Below are positions 48,088-61,073 of a stretch of 64,000 nt of DNA, one piece after another. The DNA lies in contig NC_080427.1 in assembly GCF_029873635.1 (NCBI RefSeq), positions 69,614,848 through 69,678,847 of the forward strand, given 5' to 3'. The notes under the pieces were generated by a model, which made no database searches, was not told where the DNA came from, and worked only from the letters and a program-made list of their open reading frames with translations. A program made the position numbers and the translations under genes. How positions within the stretch are numbered: the first letter of the stretch is position 1; every line of letters begins with the position of its first letter. The DNA is from Malania oleifera. Its lineage: Eukaryota; Streptophyta; Magnoliopsida; Santalales; Ximeniaceae.

Positions 48088-49640
48088 CTACGCGGATTTT
48101 ATACGTTCACACAAAGTCGGCTGGACCACCAAGCTAGCAAGGAAAGTCTGATGGTCACCATGCACCAACTCTATACTTGAGCTCTCTAGATCTTGTCTGA
48201 TGTGATGCCGAGCTATAACTGCAAATACAGTCGTATATTCTAACTTCTGACTCAATGCATTAGCCACCACATTAGCTTTTCCCGAGTGATAGCTGATGGT
48301 GCAATTGTAGTCCTTGATCAACTCAAGCCACCGTCTCTGCCTCATATTTAACTCCTTCTACGTGAAGAAATACTTAAGGCTTTTGTGGTTAGTAAAGATC
48401 TTGCATTGCACACCATATAAATAGTGTCACCAGATCTTCAGTGCATATACCACAGCAGCTAATTCCAGATCATGCGTAGGATAATTCTTCTCGTATTCTT
48501 TCAGTTGCCAAGAAGAATATGCTACAACTTTGCCCTGCTGCATAAGCACACATCCTAGACCCCTCAGAGATAAGTCGCTATAAATCACAAACCCGCCATC
48601 CCCCAAAGGAATGGTCAAAACCAGAGCAGTGACCAACTAGTGCTTCAACTCCTGAAAACACTGCTCACAATCACTGGTCCACTCAAACTACACTCCTTTT
48701 CTAGTTAATCAAGTCAGAGGGCCAGACAGTTTAGAGAACCCTTCCATGAACCAACGATAATAACCCGCCAGTCGTAGAAAACTTCAAACCTCCTGCATAT
48801 TCTTTGACCTTACCCAGTCGACCACCGCTTCAATCTTGCTAGGATTAACTGATATACCGTCACCACTCACCACATGGCCTATGAATGCAACCTGATCCAA
48901 CCAGAATTCACACTTCTTCAGTTTAGCATACAACTTCTTCTCCCGCAGAACCTTTAATACTAACTTCAGATGATTCTCGTGCTCTTCAAACTTCTCGAGT
49001 ATACCAAAATATCATCAATGAACATCACTACGAACTGATCCAGGTACTTAAGGAAAACCTTATTCATAAAATCCATAAATACTGTCGGAGCATTCGTCAA
49101 CCCAAAAGGCATAACCAAGAACTCATAGTGGTTGTATCTAGTTCAGAAAGCCGTCTTCGCAACATCTTCGAATCGAACCCTCACTTGATGATACCCTGAC
49201 CGTACATCAATCTTCGAAAATACCTGCGTATCCTAGAGCTGGTCAAAGAGATTATCTATATGAAGCAAAGGATAACGATTCTTCACAATTACGTTATTAA
49301 TCTCATGGTAATCAATGCACATCTGCATCGACCCGTCCTTCTTCTTCACAAATAGTACTGGAGCTCCCCAAGGCAAAACACGAGGTCAAATGAAACCCCT
49401 GTCCAGTAATTCTTACAACTGCTCCTTCAACTCTTGAAGTTCTGTTGGAGCCATCCAATACAGAGTTTTAGAGATTGGTGCCTTGCTAGGAAGCAACTCT
49501 ATCACGAACTCCACCTCACGATCCAAAGGTAAACTGGGTAAGTCATCTGGAAACACATCCCAGAACTCGCTGACTACCCAAATATCCTTAAGTCTCAACT
49601 CCTCCTGCAGTGGTTCCTTCACACAAGTTAGGTACCCCTA
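48088..49640 (-). pseudogene. pol: Gypsy family A reverse transcriptase and RNase H, broken
   Basis: RT begins around 49622 (VSEFWDVFPDDLPSLPLDRE). Stops interrupt it, but the motifs [52 protein letters not shown] and the catalytic FIDDILVYS are readable between 49380 and 48990. RNase H follows with [20 protein letters not shown] (48636-48427) and RQRRWLELIKDYNCTISYHS (48345 down) with NVVANALS. The canonical Asp of YSDAS is kept. Non-functional because of numerous stops. Confidence 0.8.
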
Positions 49641-49879
49641 ACATCCGTCCAAGAGTAATCTCCTCGCCTATAGTGCCGATAGTACCTTTGGCGTCGAATG
49701 CACACACGATCCCACAAACTCATACTCATGCTCCCCAAGAGGTTTGAACACTACCGCCTTCCTATGACAGTCGATTACAGCATAATTGGAGAACAACTAA
49801 TCCCTCCCCAGAATACCAGCGAACGTCGACATGTCGTATATCACAAGATTCGCCGGTAGTAGCTTCCCCTGGATTACCA

Positions 49880-50275
49880 CTAGGTAGTTTTCCAACATCC
49901 TACTATAGAATGATACACACTCTTAGATGGTGTAGCAACAGATAATACCTTGTTCATGAATTGGGTCTCAACCCCACACAATTTAACAAAACTCAAAGAT
50001 ACTAAAGAATGGGTCGCACCCGAATCAAACAAAGTAGGAGCCTTATTTGAAAGCAGTAATAAGGTACCTGTCACTACATTCCTTGCATGTTCAGCATCCG
50101 CTGGAGTAAGAGAGTATACTCTGGTCGGAACTGTATTCGCCTGAATGATTCCCCTAGGTATCTGATTGCTCCCCCGGTTCACACTGGATGCAGGCACGTC
50201 TCGCTTCAGTGAACAAAAATCGCAAAACATGTGACCTAATTGGCCACAGTTGTAGCAGTTATCCCCAAATGACAA
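49880..50275 (-). pseudogene. pol: Gypsy family A zinc knuckle and protease
   Basis: Frame of 131 codons. It opens with CYNCGQLGHMFCDF, a CCHC knuckle whose last Cys is replaced by Phe. It then has the lead-in RVYSLTPADAEHARNVVTGT and the protease core LFDSGATHSLVSLSFVKLCG with an intact DSG. The frame ends after the core. Confidence 0.8.
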
Positions 50276-51124
50276 GCACTCACCCTCGTGTCATCTGTGG
50301 CATCTGGTACAACGACCACTAACTTGGCCCCCCTAAGACCCCTGGCGCTCGGTGTTCTGATGGTAACCTGAGCTCTTGCTCTTCTTCTTCCATGATCCCT
50401 GGCAAGATTTAGATTGAGAACCAGAAGGTGCTGACCTCTTCTTTAGATCCTGATCCACCTTGTCCTCTCAGATACCATTCTTAATCATAGTGGCTTTATC
50501 CACTAAAACCAAGAACTCGCGGATCTGAAGTATAGCCACCAATCAGCATATGTCTTTCCTCAGGCCCTTCTCGAATCTCCGAGTCCTCTCATACTCGGTC
50601 AAGATCAAACACAATGTGAACCGGGACAACTATATGTATCGAGCCGCATACCCTTGCACTATCATACTCCCCTGAGTCATAGAAGAAAACTCATCCGCCC
50701 TAGCATCATGTACAGAAGTCGGGAAGTATCTGTTAAAGAACACCTCCTTGAAATGGCTCCACATCATCTCCACTGGACCAGCTCTCTACTTCTCCAGCAG
50801 ATTCACCACAGTCCACCATCGACCCGCCTCCACAGATAGCTAGAAGGTAGCATAGAGGACTCGTTGCCTATCCATGTAGTGCAAGACCTCCAAGATCCTC
50901 TCAGTCTTCTCCACCCAGTCTTCTGCTATCATTGGGTCACGTCCCCTAGAGAACGTTGGAGGATGCATGCATATGAACCTCTTAATGGTGCACCTCGTAG
51001 TAATAGGAGAGCGTTTGCGTCTCCTCACATTTCACCCGATCTCCCGCAAAACCTGCCTCGTCAATCCTTGAGGCATAGATGGAGACTCATCACTCGCAGT
51101 CTCCTTGGAGCCACTTCCTAGATC
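50276..51124 (-). pseudogene. gag: Gypsy family A gag, broken and cut at its 5' end
   Basis: Capsid region with FICMHPPTFSRGRDPMIAED and WVEKTERILEVLHYMDRQRV (51028-50840), then after stops WSHFKEVFFNRYFPTS and related phrases. The N-terminal part ends at 51129, where the family B LTR was inserted. The upstream leader continues at 60792. Confidence 0.75.
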
Positions 51125-51129
51125 GTTAT

Positions 51130-52307
51130 TGTAACGACCCAAAAATTATTTCATTTTCATAATTTTTTTATATCAATATATATTACTTAAGTATCCCTGC
51201 TATAAACTCTAGGCCTCAGATAGGCACTACAGTATTTCTATAGATAGTGGGCATACCTACGCAGCAGAAAAACATAAGTCACATAACCACATATATACAT
51301 ACTATACCAGAATCCAGTAATTTTCCATATTATATTTACATATACTAGTATCACCTACCCAAAACTCAAACCTCCCTGTATCAACTTACCCTAAGTACAG
51401 AGCAACCAAGGGACTCTCTATCCACGAGCCCGATCTGCTCGCCTAGCTGGCTCACTTGAAAAATATTAAAATAATGGGATGAGTCGACGCTCAGTAAGTG
51501 GAAATAAGCTATTACTAGTGTGTGGCGACCAAGTTGCATGTCAATAATAATAACATTGAAACTGTAAAGCTAGAAAATCAATAAAAATATGTTTTACGTT
51601 TATTGTAGCTTAAAATATAACTATATCATTTGATCTTTCTATTCTTCATACTGCTATTATCACATTATATACATCAAATGCTGTAAAAATTGTATAATAT
51701 ATATATATATATATATATCAATGCTTTTCCCTGAAAATCTGTATGTCATGATTTGACCCCTCATGACAGGGTTATACAACCTGTAGGCGGGACTTAACGC
51801 TGGTCGGCCCTCCAGGTAAGTCACTATACTTTACACTACCTTAGTCAGGCCAAACTACATCCACTCCTAAGCACGGAACTGGAACTTCTACCACATAAAA
51901 CTAGCCCCCTCAACCCAACTGAGGAGCGCCATCCTCTCCGAGCATGGTTTGACGGTACCCACACACTATCTAAGATATGTGGTTGCACTCTATTCTGTAT
52001 ATAGCAATGGTACCATGCTCTGTTGACTGTATATGTCTGTAATTTCTCATCAGCGATCTGATACTATATAAATATATATACTATAATTATCTTTGTTGTT
52101 TTTATCATGTTTCCAAAATAACCATAACATTATAATTCTGTACTGTAAATACTGTAATATCTGAACAACATGTCCGCAACATCTTGATGCTATAACTATA
52201 TATTATGTCTCTATAAACTGTCTGTATAAACTGAGTGTTATGGCATTAGGAAAACATGACATTCTGTAAATACTATATATACTGATCTAAGTAAACATTT
52301 GTGTACA

Positions 52308-52342
<35 letters not shown>

Positions 52343-53320
52343 GTCTGTGTAAATATCTGAATATATATACTGATATGAATAAAACTGTAGATGTACATAT
52401 GCTCGTATATACTATATAACATGATATTCTGAGAAAAACTGCATAGGATTCTATATCAAATAATATCTACTCAGGCCACATATTCTTTAATACTCTTATT
52501 CTATAAAAATGCCTAATAACTGGTATACATGCATATAAAATCTCTAATAACATAAGTAAAATCTCCTAGCATAGCATATTTCCCTTACCTAGTTTCTGGA
52601 AAGCCCTCACTGAACTCTAACCATACACCCGCAGGGTTCTCCACTCAACACCCTGAAAGCGACATCCCCCAAAACAAAACATCAGTATTTTCTTACATAC
52701 AACATTTCCTATAACTGTAGGGAAAACAAATTCTGAATAAAACACCTTACCCAGAATTTAGGATGAATTCCAAACCAATTCCACCAATGATCAAGTCCAC
52801 CAGTCTTGCAAATAACTTCACCAAGAGCATCATGGTGGCCTTGGATTTTCGATCCAGCAAGAAACGGGGCCTAAATCGAAGAGAGAAGGCGGGAGAGGCA
52901 TTTAGAGAGAGAGAGAGAGGAAGATTTACGCCACTTTTTGCAAATTAACCCAAGTTTTCACTATTTATAGGCCTGGATTCATCGACGAGACTTGTCATCT
53001 CGTCGACGAGTTTTTAAGTGAATTCATCGACGAACCTTACTTCCTCGTCAATGAATTTTAGACTGCCCAAAACCCCTCTTGGTATCTTCTCGTCGATGAG
53101 ACATGGTTTCGTCGACGAGGTCTCCTTAAGCACTCATCGACGAACTCCCTGTGTTCGTTGACGAGGTCCTATGTAAATCTTCTGAGTTATTACATCCAAA
53201 GCTCAACATCATCAATGAACTCTTCCCATTCGTTGACGAAGTCTGCTACCTTCTTCTGTTTTTGTTTCCATTTCCCTCACTCTTTATTATTTAAATACCA
53301 TTATTCTTTGGGTCATTACA
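51130..53320 (-). repeat. Gypsy family B 3' LTR
   Basis: About 2.19 kb; plus-strand ends TGTAACGACCCAAAAATT and GGGTCATTACA. It is very similar to 58348-60553, with scattered point differences, so this is a fairly young pair. It contains AT runs at 51697-51718 and 52308-52341 and the TCGTCGACGA block at 52975-53250. The purine tract on the minus strand (GGAGGGGGGAA) follows at 53321-53333. Confidence 0.9.
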
Positions 53321-53554
53321 TTCCCCCCTCCTTATAAAATTTCGTCCTCAAAATTTACTAGTCATATAACTCATCATTCTTTAAAGGCAAAATGGTCTAC
53401 TTATTTTATTACCTACCCTCACTTATGGCGGAAGAATGTCGTGGTTACATTCTATGTTCTAGGAGATTACACAAATAAAATTAAAAACTACTTACTAACT
53501 AAATAGCACATGTACCTGCAAAAGAAACATTACCTAACTATTTACATTACCTGA

Positions 53555-54960
53555 TTACTCTTGGAACAAATGTGGGTATTTCTTTTTAATTTCACCCTCA
53601 AGTTCCCATGAGGCTTCTTCCATAGCATGGTTCCTCCATAAAATCTTCACTTGCTGAATTTCTTTAGTATGCAGTTCTTGTGTCTTTCTGTCTAAAATTT
53701 GTACTAGCGTCTCTTCATAAGCTAGTGAATCCTTGAGTTCTATCTCTGTATAGCTGATTATGTGGGACGGGTTTAGGACGTTTTTCCTTAACATAGCAAC
53801 ATGAAACACGTCATGAATTCAAGCCAAAGCTGGTAGCAAAGCTAGCCTATAGGCAACTGACCCTATTCTCTCTAATATCTCAAAAGGGCCAATATACCTT
53901 GGGCTCAACTTGCCCTTCTTTCCAAACCTCATAACTCCTTTCAGAGGAACTATCTTCAAAAATACTTGATCTCCCACATCAAACTGTAGCTCTCAGCGGC
54001 GCGTTTCTGCGTAGCTTTTCTTCCGACTCTGCATGGTGCTAATCCTTTCTTTAATTAGTCGGACCTTATCACACACCTACTGTACAATCTCTGGACCTAA
54101 CACTCGCCTTTCACCTACTTCATCCTAGAAGAGTGGAGAACAACATCTCCTACCATACAGTGCCTCGTATGGAGCCATGTCGATACTAGCCTGGTAGCTG
54201 TTATTATAGGAAAATTCAACTAATGGTAAAAACTGGGTCCAGCTACCCCCAAATCCAGCACGCAAGCATGAAGCATATCTTCCAATGCCTAGATCGTCCT
54301 CTCATTCTGACCATCTGTCTGGGGGTGGAAAAGAGTGCTAAATGCTAGCTGTGTATCCATAGCCTCCTGAAACTTTTCCAGAATCGTGAAGTAAACTAAG
54401 GATCTCGGTCCGAGACTATGGATACTGGCACTCCGTGAACACGAACTATCTCCTGAACATATATCTCTGCCAGTCTGTCCATGGAATAGTCGACTTTAAT
54501 CGAAATGAAATTAGAGGTCTTTGTCAAACGATCAACTACCACCCAAATTGTATTCAACCCCTGTCGTGCTAGTGGTAATCCCGTAACGAAATCCATCGAA
54601 ACGTGATCCCATTTCTACTCCGGAATAAACAATGGCTGCAACTGCCCTACTGGTCTCTGGTGCTCAGCTTTAACTTGCTGGAACGTCAAGCACTGTTGTA
54701 CAAATTTAGCTATCTTTCTCTTCATTCCATTCCACCAGAATCACTTCGTAAGATCCCGATACATTTTAGTGCTACCTGAATGTACGGTGTATAGGGATTT
54801 TTGAGCCTTCTCGAATATAGTTCTCTTGATCTCGGTATCTACAAGAACAAAGAGCCGAGTACGGAACCGCAGGGCTTCGTCATCTAATATGCTGAATTCC
54901 TCACCCTAACCAACTTACAACCTAGCTATTACCTCTGCCAACTCTGCATCATCACTCTGA
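53555..54960 (-). pseudogene. pol: Gypsy family B integrase and C-terminus, broken
   Basis: Zinc-binding part has VHSGSTKMYRDL and [12 protein letters not shown], where the second Cys of the usual CLTCQQ is Phe. The catalytic core reads MDFVTGLPLARQGLNTIWVV (54596 on) and [17 protein letters not shown], then FHPQTDGQNERTI with the last acidic residue. The C-terminus (53809-53555) gives FHVAMLRKNVLNPSHIISY and WRNHAMEEASWELEGEIKKK, ending at a normal stop. Stops and shifts occur between blocks. Confidence 0.8.
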
Positions 54961-54989
54961 GCTACTTTAATCCTCTCGTATAATGTAGG

Positions 54990-55574
54990 CTAAACCACTA
55001 GAGTGGCAATGGCTGCCTGAGGAATTTCCTCTATTAATTCTATGTTGAGTCTCTCCAAATCTATCAAAATTGAATGCAGAATCTCCATGGCTGCTAGTAC
55101 TGGTCCCATTGATTTCCTACTCAAAGCATCAGTTACCACATTCGCTTTCCCTGGGTGGTAACTAATGGCGCAGTCATAGTCTTTAATAAACTTTAGCCAC
55201 CTTCTTTGTCTCATATTAAGTTCCTGCTGCGTAAATAAATACTTCAGGCTCTTGTGATCCGTGAAAATCTCATACTTTCCACTATATAGGTAATGCCTCC
55301 AGATCTTGAGAGCATACACCACCGCAGCAAGCTCTGAATCATGGACAGAATAATTCCTCTCATACTCTTTAGGCTATCTAGACGCATACGCAATAACCCT
55401 GTCATGCTGCATTAATATGCACCCAAGTCCCTTCAGGGACGCATCACTATATGCCACAAATTTATCCTCCCCTGAAGGAATAGTCAGTACAGGAGTTGAA
55501 ACTAACCGTCGCTTTAACTCCTGAAAACTCTGCTCACAATCGTCGATCCAACCAAACTTCACATTTTTCCTCAT
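54990..55574 (-). pseudogene. pol: Gypsy family B RNase H
   Basis: FGWIDDCEQSFQELKRRLVS, FVAYSDASLKGLGCILMQHD and, after one stop at about 55374, [20 protein letters not shown] and [20 protein letters not shown] with [20 protein letters not shown]. The DAS, E, TDHKSL and final Asp motifs of the RNase H fold are present. One stop separates two otherwise clean frames. Confidence 0.85.
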
Positions 55575-55577
55575 AAG

Positions 55578-56468
55578 TCATGTTAACGGACTAGACAACT
55601 TGGAGAAGCCATCCATGAAGCGCCGGAAATAGCCTGCCAATCCTAGAAAACTCCTAACTTCTTGAACATTTCCCGGCCTTTCCCAATTCAATACTGCTTC
55701 TATTTTACTCGAATCAACTGACACTCCCGCTTCAGAGATCACATGGCCGAGAAAGGTAACCTGCCTTAACCAAAACTCACACTTCTTGAATTTTGCATAC
55801 AATTTTCTTTTCCTTTATACCTACAACACCTATTTCAGATGATGCTCATGCTCCTTAAAATTTCTTGAACAGACCAGTATATCATCAATGAAGAAAACCA
55901 CAAACTGGTCCAAATATTGATGAAACACTCGATTCATTAAATCCATGAATACTGCTGGTGCGTTCGTTAACCCAAATGGCATCACCAAGAACTCATAATG
56001 CCCATATTGGGTTCGAAATGATGTCTTCGAAATATCTTCTGCTTTAACTTTCACTTGATTATAACTCGACCGCAAGTCAATTTTAGAGTAAACTTGGGTC
56101 CGCTGCAGCTTATCAAATAAATCATCGATCCTAGGGAGAGGATATTTATTCTTGACTGTCAATTTATTTATCTCCCTGTAATTGATACACAACCTCATGG
56201 TCTCATCCTTCTTTTTCATAAACAGAACTAATGCACCCCAAAGTGACACACTAGGCTTGATGAAACCTTTATCTAGCAATTCCTGTAACTGTTCTTTCAA
56301 TTCTTTTAACTCTACTAGGGTCATAGAGTAAGGTGCTTTAGATATTGGTGCAGACCCTGACAATAGATCTATAGTAAATTCAATCTCACGATCAGCCAGT
56401 AAACCAGGAAATTCTTCTGGAAAGATGTCTAGGAATTCCCTTACTACTGGTATGTCAGCTTGTTCCAA
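55578..56468 (-). pseudogene. pol: Gypsy family B reverse transcriptase, nearly intact
   Basis: Frame 56468-55830 (212 codons) carries [59 protein letters not shown] and the catalytic [14 protein letters not shown]. After stops at 55803-55829, the frame 55802-55578 has [20 protein letters not shown] and [20 protein letters not shown]. Catalytic aspartates are retained; the lesion is a small stop cluster. Confidence 0.85.
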
Positions 56469-56469
56469 T

Positions 56470-57066
56470 TCTTCTTTCGGAAATTCTTTTATGTATGCGA
56501 CATACCCCTAGCAAGCATCTTGTAGCAGTCTCCTCACATGAATAGATGACACTAAAATGTGGTGAGGCACGTACGCATGAACCCACAAATCTGAATTCTA
56601 GCTCACCCGAAGGTCTGAAAATCACTTCTCTCTGATGACAAACAATACTGGCGTGATGAGTTGGTAGCCAATCCATGCCAAGTATCACATCAAACCCTTG
56701 CATATCTAGGACCACAAGATCAGTTGGTAGTATTCTCTCCTAAATACTTATTGAGATATTCCGAAACACGTTCCTGCATCTCACTACAGATCCCATCGGT
56801 GTACCCATAGACAATTCTTCACATAATAACTGTGTCTCCACCCCAGTTAGTCTGATATATTCCGCCGATATAAAAGAGTGGGTAGCACCTGTATCAAATA
56901 AAACAATAATTTTATATGGTAAAGCAATAATGGTACCTGTAACTACGTCTCCAGCCATCTCAGCGTCACCTAGAGTCAACGCATAGGCTCGCTGGCGCAG
57001 TATTCCTCTGCTGACCTCCGCAGGGTGCTTAATATCCACCTCGAAACGGTCTGGGATCCGGTGCAT
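56470..57066 (-). pseudogene. pol: Gypsy family B protease region
   Basis: Lead-in RQRAYALTLGDAEMAGDVV and protease core IIVLFDTGATHSFISAEYIR with intact DTG (57066-56740). After a stop the frame 56715-56455 continues with VLDMQGFDVILGMDWLPTHH, the conserved C-terminal phrase of gypsy protease. Confidence 0.85.
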
Positions 57067-57082
57067 GATTCAATGGCATCCG

Positions 57083-58020
57083 ACATGATCGAGCCATATG
57101 GCCGAGTTTCCCGCAATGATAACATACATTCTCCCCCAATCAACACTCACCTAGGTGTCTCCATCCACATCTGGTACAAATGGTGGGAGGCTAACCACCC
57201 TAAAATCCACCCTGCTCTACCATCTGTCTCTAACCTCTACCAGATCTACCTCTAAGGGCCTCAGCTGGGACCCGCCTGAAAGCTCGAGAGTGTGGTCCTC
57301 TTCTTTTGAATCTATGTCTCAGTCTCTTTCAGTAGACTCTCCTCTGCTATAATGGCCCGGTTAACCAACTCTACAAAATCCTGGATCTTCAGTACTATCA
57401 TTTTCTTGTAAATATCTCGCCTCAAATTCCTTTCGAACATTTTAGCCTTCTTTACTTCATCGGGGATGATATATGGGCAGAAACGCGAGAGCTCAATAAA
57501 TTTTACCATGTATTGCTGGACTGTCAATGACCCCTAGGACAAACACAGGAATTCCTGTACCTGAGCCTCTCTGACTAAGGCAGGATAATATCTATCAAAG
57601 AACACGTCCCTGAATCGAACCCAGGTTAGGGGTACTGGAATCGCCCTCTGCTCCTCCAACAATCTGGTGGATCCACCATCTCTCGACCTCCCCCGCCAGT
57701 CTGTATGTGGCATATAAGACTCTCTGCTCGTCAGTGCAATGAAGTACTATCAGAATCTTCTCTACCTCCTGCAACCAGTTCTCCGCCACTGCAGGGTCAG
57801 CTGCTCTAGAAAATGCCAGTGGGTTCATCTTCATAAATTTCTCTATGGTACATCCTTGAGACAACCATGGACCTCCCTGTTCCCTAGAGCTCCAAGTAAT
57901 CTCAGCCATAACTATTTGAGCCACACTACATAGCATAGCATCTGAATCTCCGCCGCCTGCGCTAGAAGGACCCGCTTCATCATCTCCACTAACATGAGCG
58001 CTACTACCCCCTGAGTCCAT
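57083..58020 (-). pseudogene. gag: Gypsy family B gag, broken, intact zinc knuckle
   Basis: Start at 58020 (MDSGGSSAHVSGDDEAGPSS). Capsid phrases FMKMNPLAFSRAADPAVAEN and WLQEVEKILIVLHCTDEQRV, then MTVQQYMVKFIELSRFCPYI (57527 on). A zinc knuckle CYHCGKLGHMARSC at 57083-57124 keeps all CCHC ligands, although stops flank it. Stops near 57530 and 57310 break the frame. Confidence 0.8.
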
Positions 58021-58330
58021 CCTGCAAACACACAAAACACCGTTTCAGAATCCTATTTCCTATATATACCTAACTTACTCGATTCAACTAAAACTTCAAA
58101 TTCTCTAATAACAATCTCTCTTGTTCTTGACCCCAAATCAAATCCTGCAATCCAAACACATGACTCGTCAACAGTTTACGATGGTTTTCCTAGAATCGTC
58201 ACCTCAGGAAAAACACGGAAACTACCATGAAAGTCCTGTATTCGGATCATAGAATAAAACCTCAATTCCTTTCCTAAATTTTGGTATTATTTTCCGCTGC
58301 ACTCTAGAGTCTACAGAACCTAGGAACCTA

Positions 58331-58345
58331 GGCTCTAATACCAAA
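58331..58345 (-). other. Gypsy family B primer-binding site
   Basis: Minus strand reads TTTGGTATTAGAGCC beside the LTR, one mismatch to the initiator-methionine tRNA complement. Confidence 0.8.
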
Positions 58346-58347
58346 AA

Positions 58348-58913
58348 TGTAACGACCCAAAAATTATTTTATTTTCATAACTTTTTTTATATCAATATAT
58401 ATATTACTTAAGTATCCCTGCTATAGACTCTAGGCCTCAGATAGGCACTACAGTATTTCTGTAGATAGTGGGCATACCTATGCAGCGGAAAAAAAAAATC
58501 ACATAACCACATATATACATATTATACTAGAATCAAGTAATTTTCCATATTATATTTACATATACTAGTATCACCTACCCAAAACCCAAACCTCCCTATA
58601 TCAACCTACCCTAAGTATAGAGCAACCAAGGGACTCTCTATCCGCAAGCCTGATCTGCTCGCCTAACTGGCTCACCTGAAAAATGTTAAAATAATGGGAT
58701 GAGTCGATGCTCAATAAGTGGAAATATGCTATTACTAGTGTGTGGCGACCAAGTTGCATGTCAATAATACTAACATTGAAACTGTAAAACTGGAAAATCA
58801 GTAAAAATATCTTTTACCTTTATTGTAGCTTAAAATATAACTATATCATTTGATCTTTCTATTCTTCATACTGCAATTATCACATTATATACATCAAATG
58901 CTATAAAAATTGT

Positions 58914-58963
<50 letters not shown>

Positions 58964-60553
58964 ATATATCTATGCTTTTCCCTGAAAATCTGTATATCAT
59001 GATTTAATGCCTCATGACAGGGTTGTGCAGCCCGTAGGCGGGACTTAACGCTTGTCAACCCTCCAGGTAAGTCACTATACTCCACACTACCTCAGTCTGG
59101 CCAAACTACATCCACTCCTAAGCACGGAACTGGAACTGCTACCTCATAAAACCAGCCCCCTCAACCCAATTGGGGAGCACCATCCTCTCCAAGCATGGTT
59201 TGACGGTACCCACACACTATCTAAGATATGTGGTTGCACTCTATTCTATATATAGCAATGGTACCGTGCACTGTAGACTGTATCTTTTTGTAATATCTCA
59301 TTAGGGATCTAATACTATATAAATATATATGTTATAATTATCTTTGTTGTTTTTATCATGTTTCCAAAATAACCATAACATTATAATTTTGTACTGTAAA
59401 TACTATAACATCTTAACAACATGTCCGCAACATCTTGATGCTATAACTATATATTATGTCTCTATAAACTGTCTGTATAAACTGAGTGTTATGGCATTAG
59501 GAAAACATGACATTCTGTAAATACTATATATACTTATCTAAGTAAACATCTGTGTACATGTATATACATCTGTCTGTGTAAATATCTGAATATATATACT
59601 AATATGAATAAAACTATAGATGTACATATGCTCGTATATACTATATAACAAGATATTCTGAGAAAAACTGCATAAGATTCTATATCAGATAATATCTACT
59701 CAGGCCACACATTCTTTAATACTCTTATTCTATAAAACTGCATAATAACTAGTATACATGCATATAAAAATCTCTAATAATATAAGTAAAATCTCCTAGC
59801 ATAGCATATTTCTCTTACCTAGTTTCGGAAAGCCCTCACTGAACTCTGACCCTACACCTGCAGGGTTCTCCACTCAACACCCTGAAAGCGAGATCCCCCA
59901 GAACAAAACATCAATATTTTCTTACATACAACATTTCCTATAACTGTAGGGAAAACAAATTCTGAATAAAACACCTTACTCAGAATTTGGGATGAATTCC
60001 AAACTAATTCCACCAACAATCAGCTCTAGCAGTCTTGCAAAGAACTTCACCAGGAGCGTCGTGGTGGCCTTGGATTTTCGTTCCAGCGAGAAACGGGGCC
60101 GAAATCGAAGAGAGAAGGAGGGAGAGGAATTTAGAGAGAGAGAGAGAGAGAGGAAGATTTACGCCACTTTTTTCAAATTAACCTGGGTTTTCACTATTTA
60201 TAGGCCTGGATTTGTCGACGAGACACGTCATCTCGTCGACAAGTTCTTAAGTGATTTCATCGACGAACCTTACTTCCTCGTCGACGGATTTCAGACTACC
60301 CAAAACCCCTCTCAGTATCTTCTCATCGACGAGACATGGTTTCGTTGATGAGGTCTCCTTATGCGCTCATCAACGAACTCCATGTGTTCGTCTACGATGC
60401 CCTGTGTAAATCTCTAGAGTTATTACATCCAAAGTGCAACATCATCGACGAACGCTTCGCGTTCGTGGATGAAATCTGCTGCCTCCTTCTATTTTTGTTT
60501 CCATTTCCCTCCCTCTTTATTATTTAAATATCATTATTCACTGGGTCATTACA
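58348..60553 (-). repeat. Gypsy family B 5' LTR (shared with the partial copy)
   Basis: About 2.2 kb, pairs with 51130-53320. It borders the primer-binding site on its left and a copy of the 3' internal end on its right, so it serves as 5' LTR of one copy and 3' LTR of the partial one. It has a longer AT run (58919-58962) and lacks one at the place matching 52308-52341. The TCGTCGACGA block is at 60210-60470. Confidence 0.9.
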
Positions 60554-60791
60554 TTCTCCCTTCCTTATAAAATTTCGTCCTCGAAAATTACTATTTATAT
60601 AACTCATCATTCTTTAAAGGCAAAACGGTCTACTTATTTTATTACCTGCCCTCACTTATGGCGGAGGAATACCGTGGTTACATTCTATGTTCTGGGAGAT
60701 TACACAAATAAAATTAAAAACTACTTACTAACTAAATAGTACATGTACCTGCGAAAGAAACATTACCTAACTATTTACATTGCCTGATTAC
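60554..60791 (-). repeat. Partial family B internal 3' end
   Basis: Copy of 53321-53557 with few differences; it ends at the equivalent of the pol stop codon and then switches to the family A leader. Confidence 0.85.
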
Positions 60792-61073
60792 AGTTAACAC
60801 AATTATCTGGTACCAATCATATTAACTACTCCCTACTAGGTCTAGGTCTGTCCTATCACACTGACACGAAAGTCATCAATGGTCTACCCTTCTTTTACTA
60901 GAATCATCATTCTAGGAAAAATATAGAATACCACTGACAAGTCTCAGTCTAGCAACGGAACAAACCTCAACCAACTCTACCCACATCCAACATCGTATAC
61001 TCTACTATGTACTTACAGCTAAGCCTAACCAAGTCTACAAGACCTAACAACCTAGTTAGCTCTGATACCAAGC
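60792..61073 (-). other. Gypsy family A leader with perfect primer-binding site
   Basis: Matches the leader at 1-151. The site at 61059-61070 reads TGGTATCAGAGC on the minus strand, a perfect initiator-methionine tRNA match. It is separated from its gag by the family B insertion. Confidence 0.8.

Larger units (their letters stand above)
51130..60791 (-). mobile_element. Gypsy family B (Del/Tekay-like) nested in family A, with an extra partial copy
   Basis: Minus-strand element: 3' LTR 51130-53320, internal part 53321-58347, 5' LTR 58348-60553. To the right of that LTR lies 60554-60791, a copy of the element's own 3' internal end (matching 53321-53557), not host sequence. The arrangement is thus LTR, internal, LTR, partial internal, as after unequal recombination or tandem insertion. 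The original target duplication (GTTAT at 51125-51129) has no partner because the right end is lost. Confidence 0.8.

Noticed and set aside
54990..56468. Family B RT and RNase H as active genes
   Set aside because: Frames are long, but stop clusters at 55803-55829 and 55374 and breaks in gag and integrase argue against activity.
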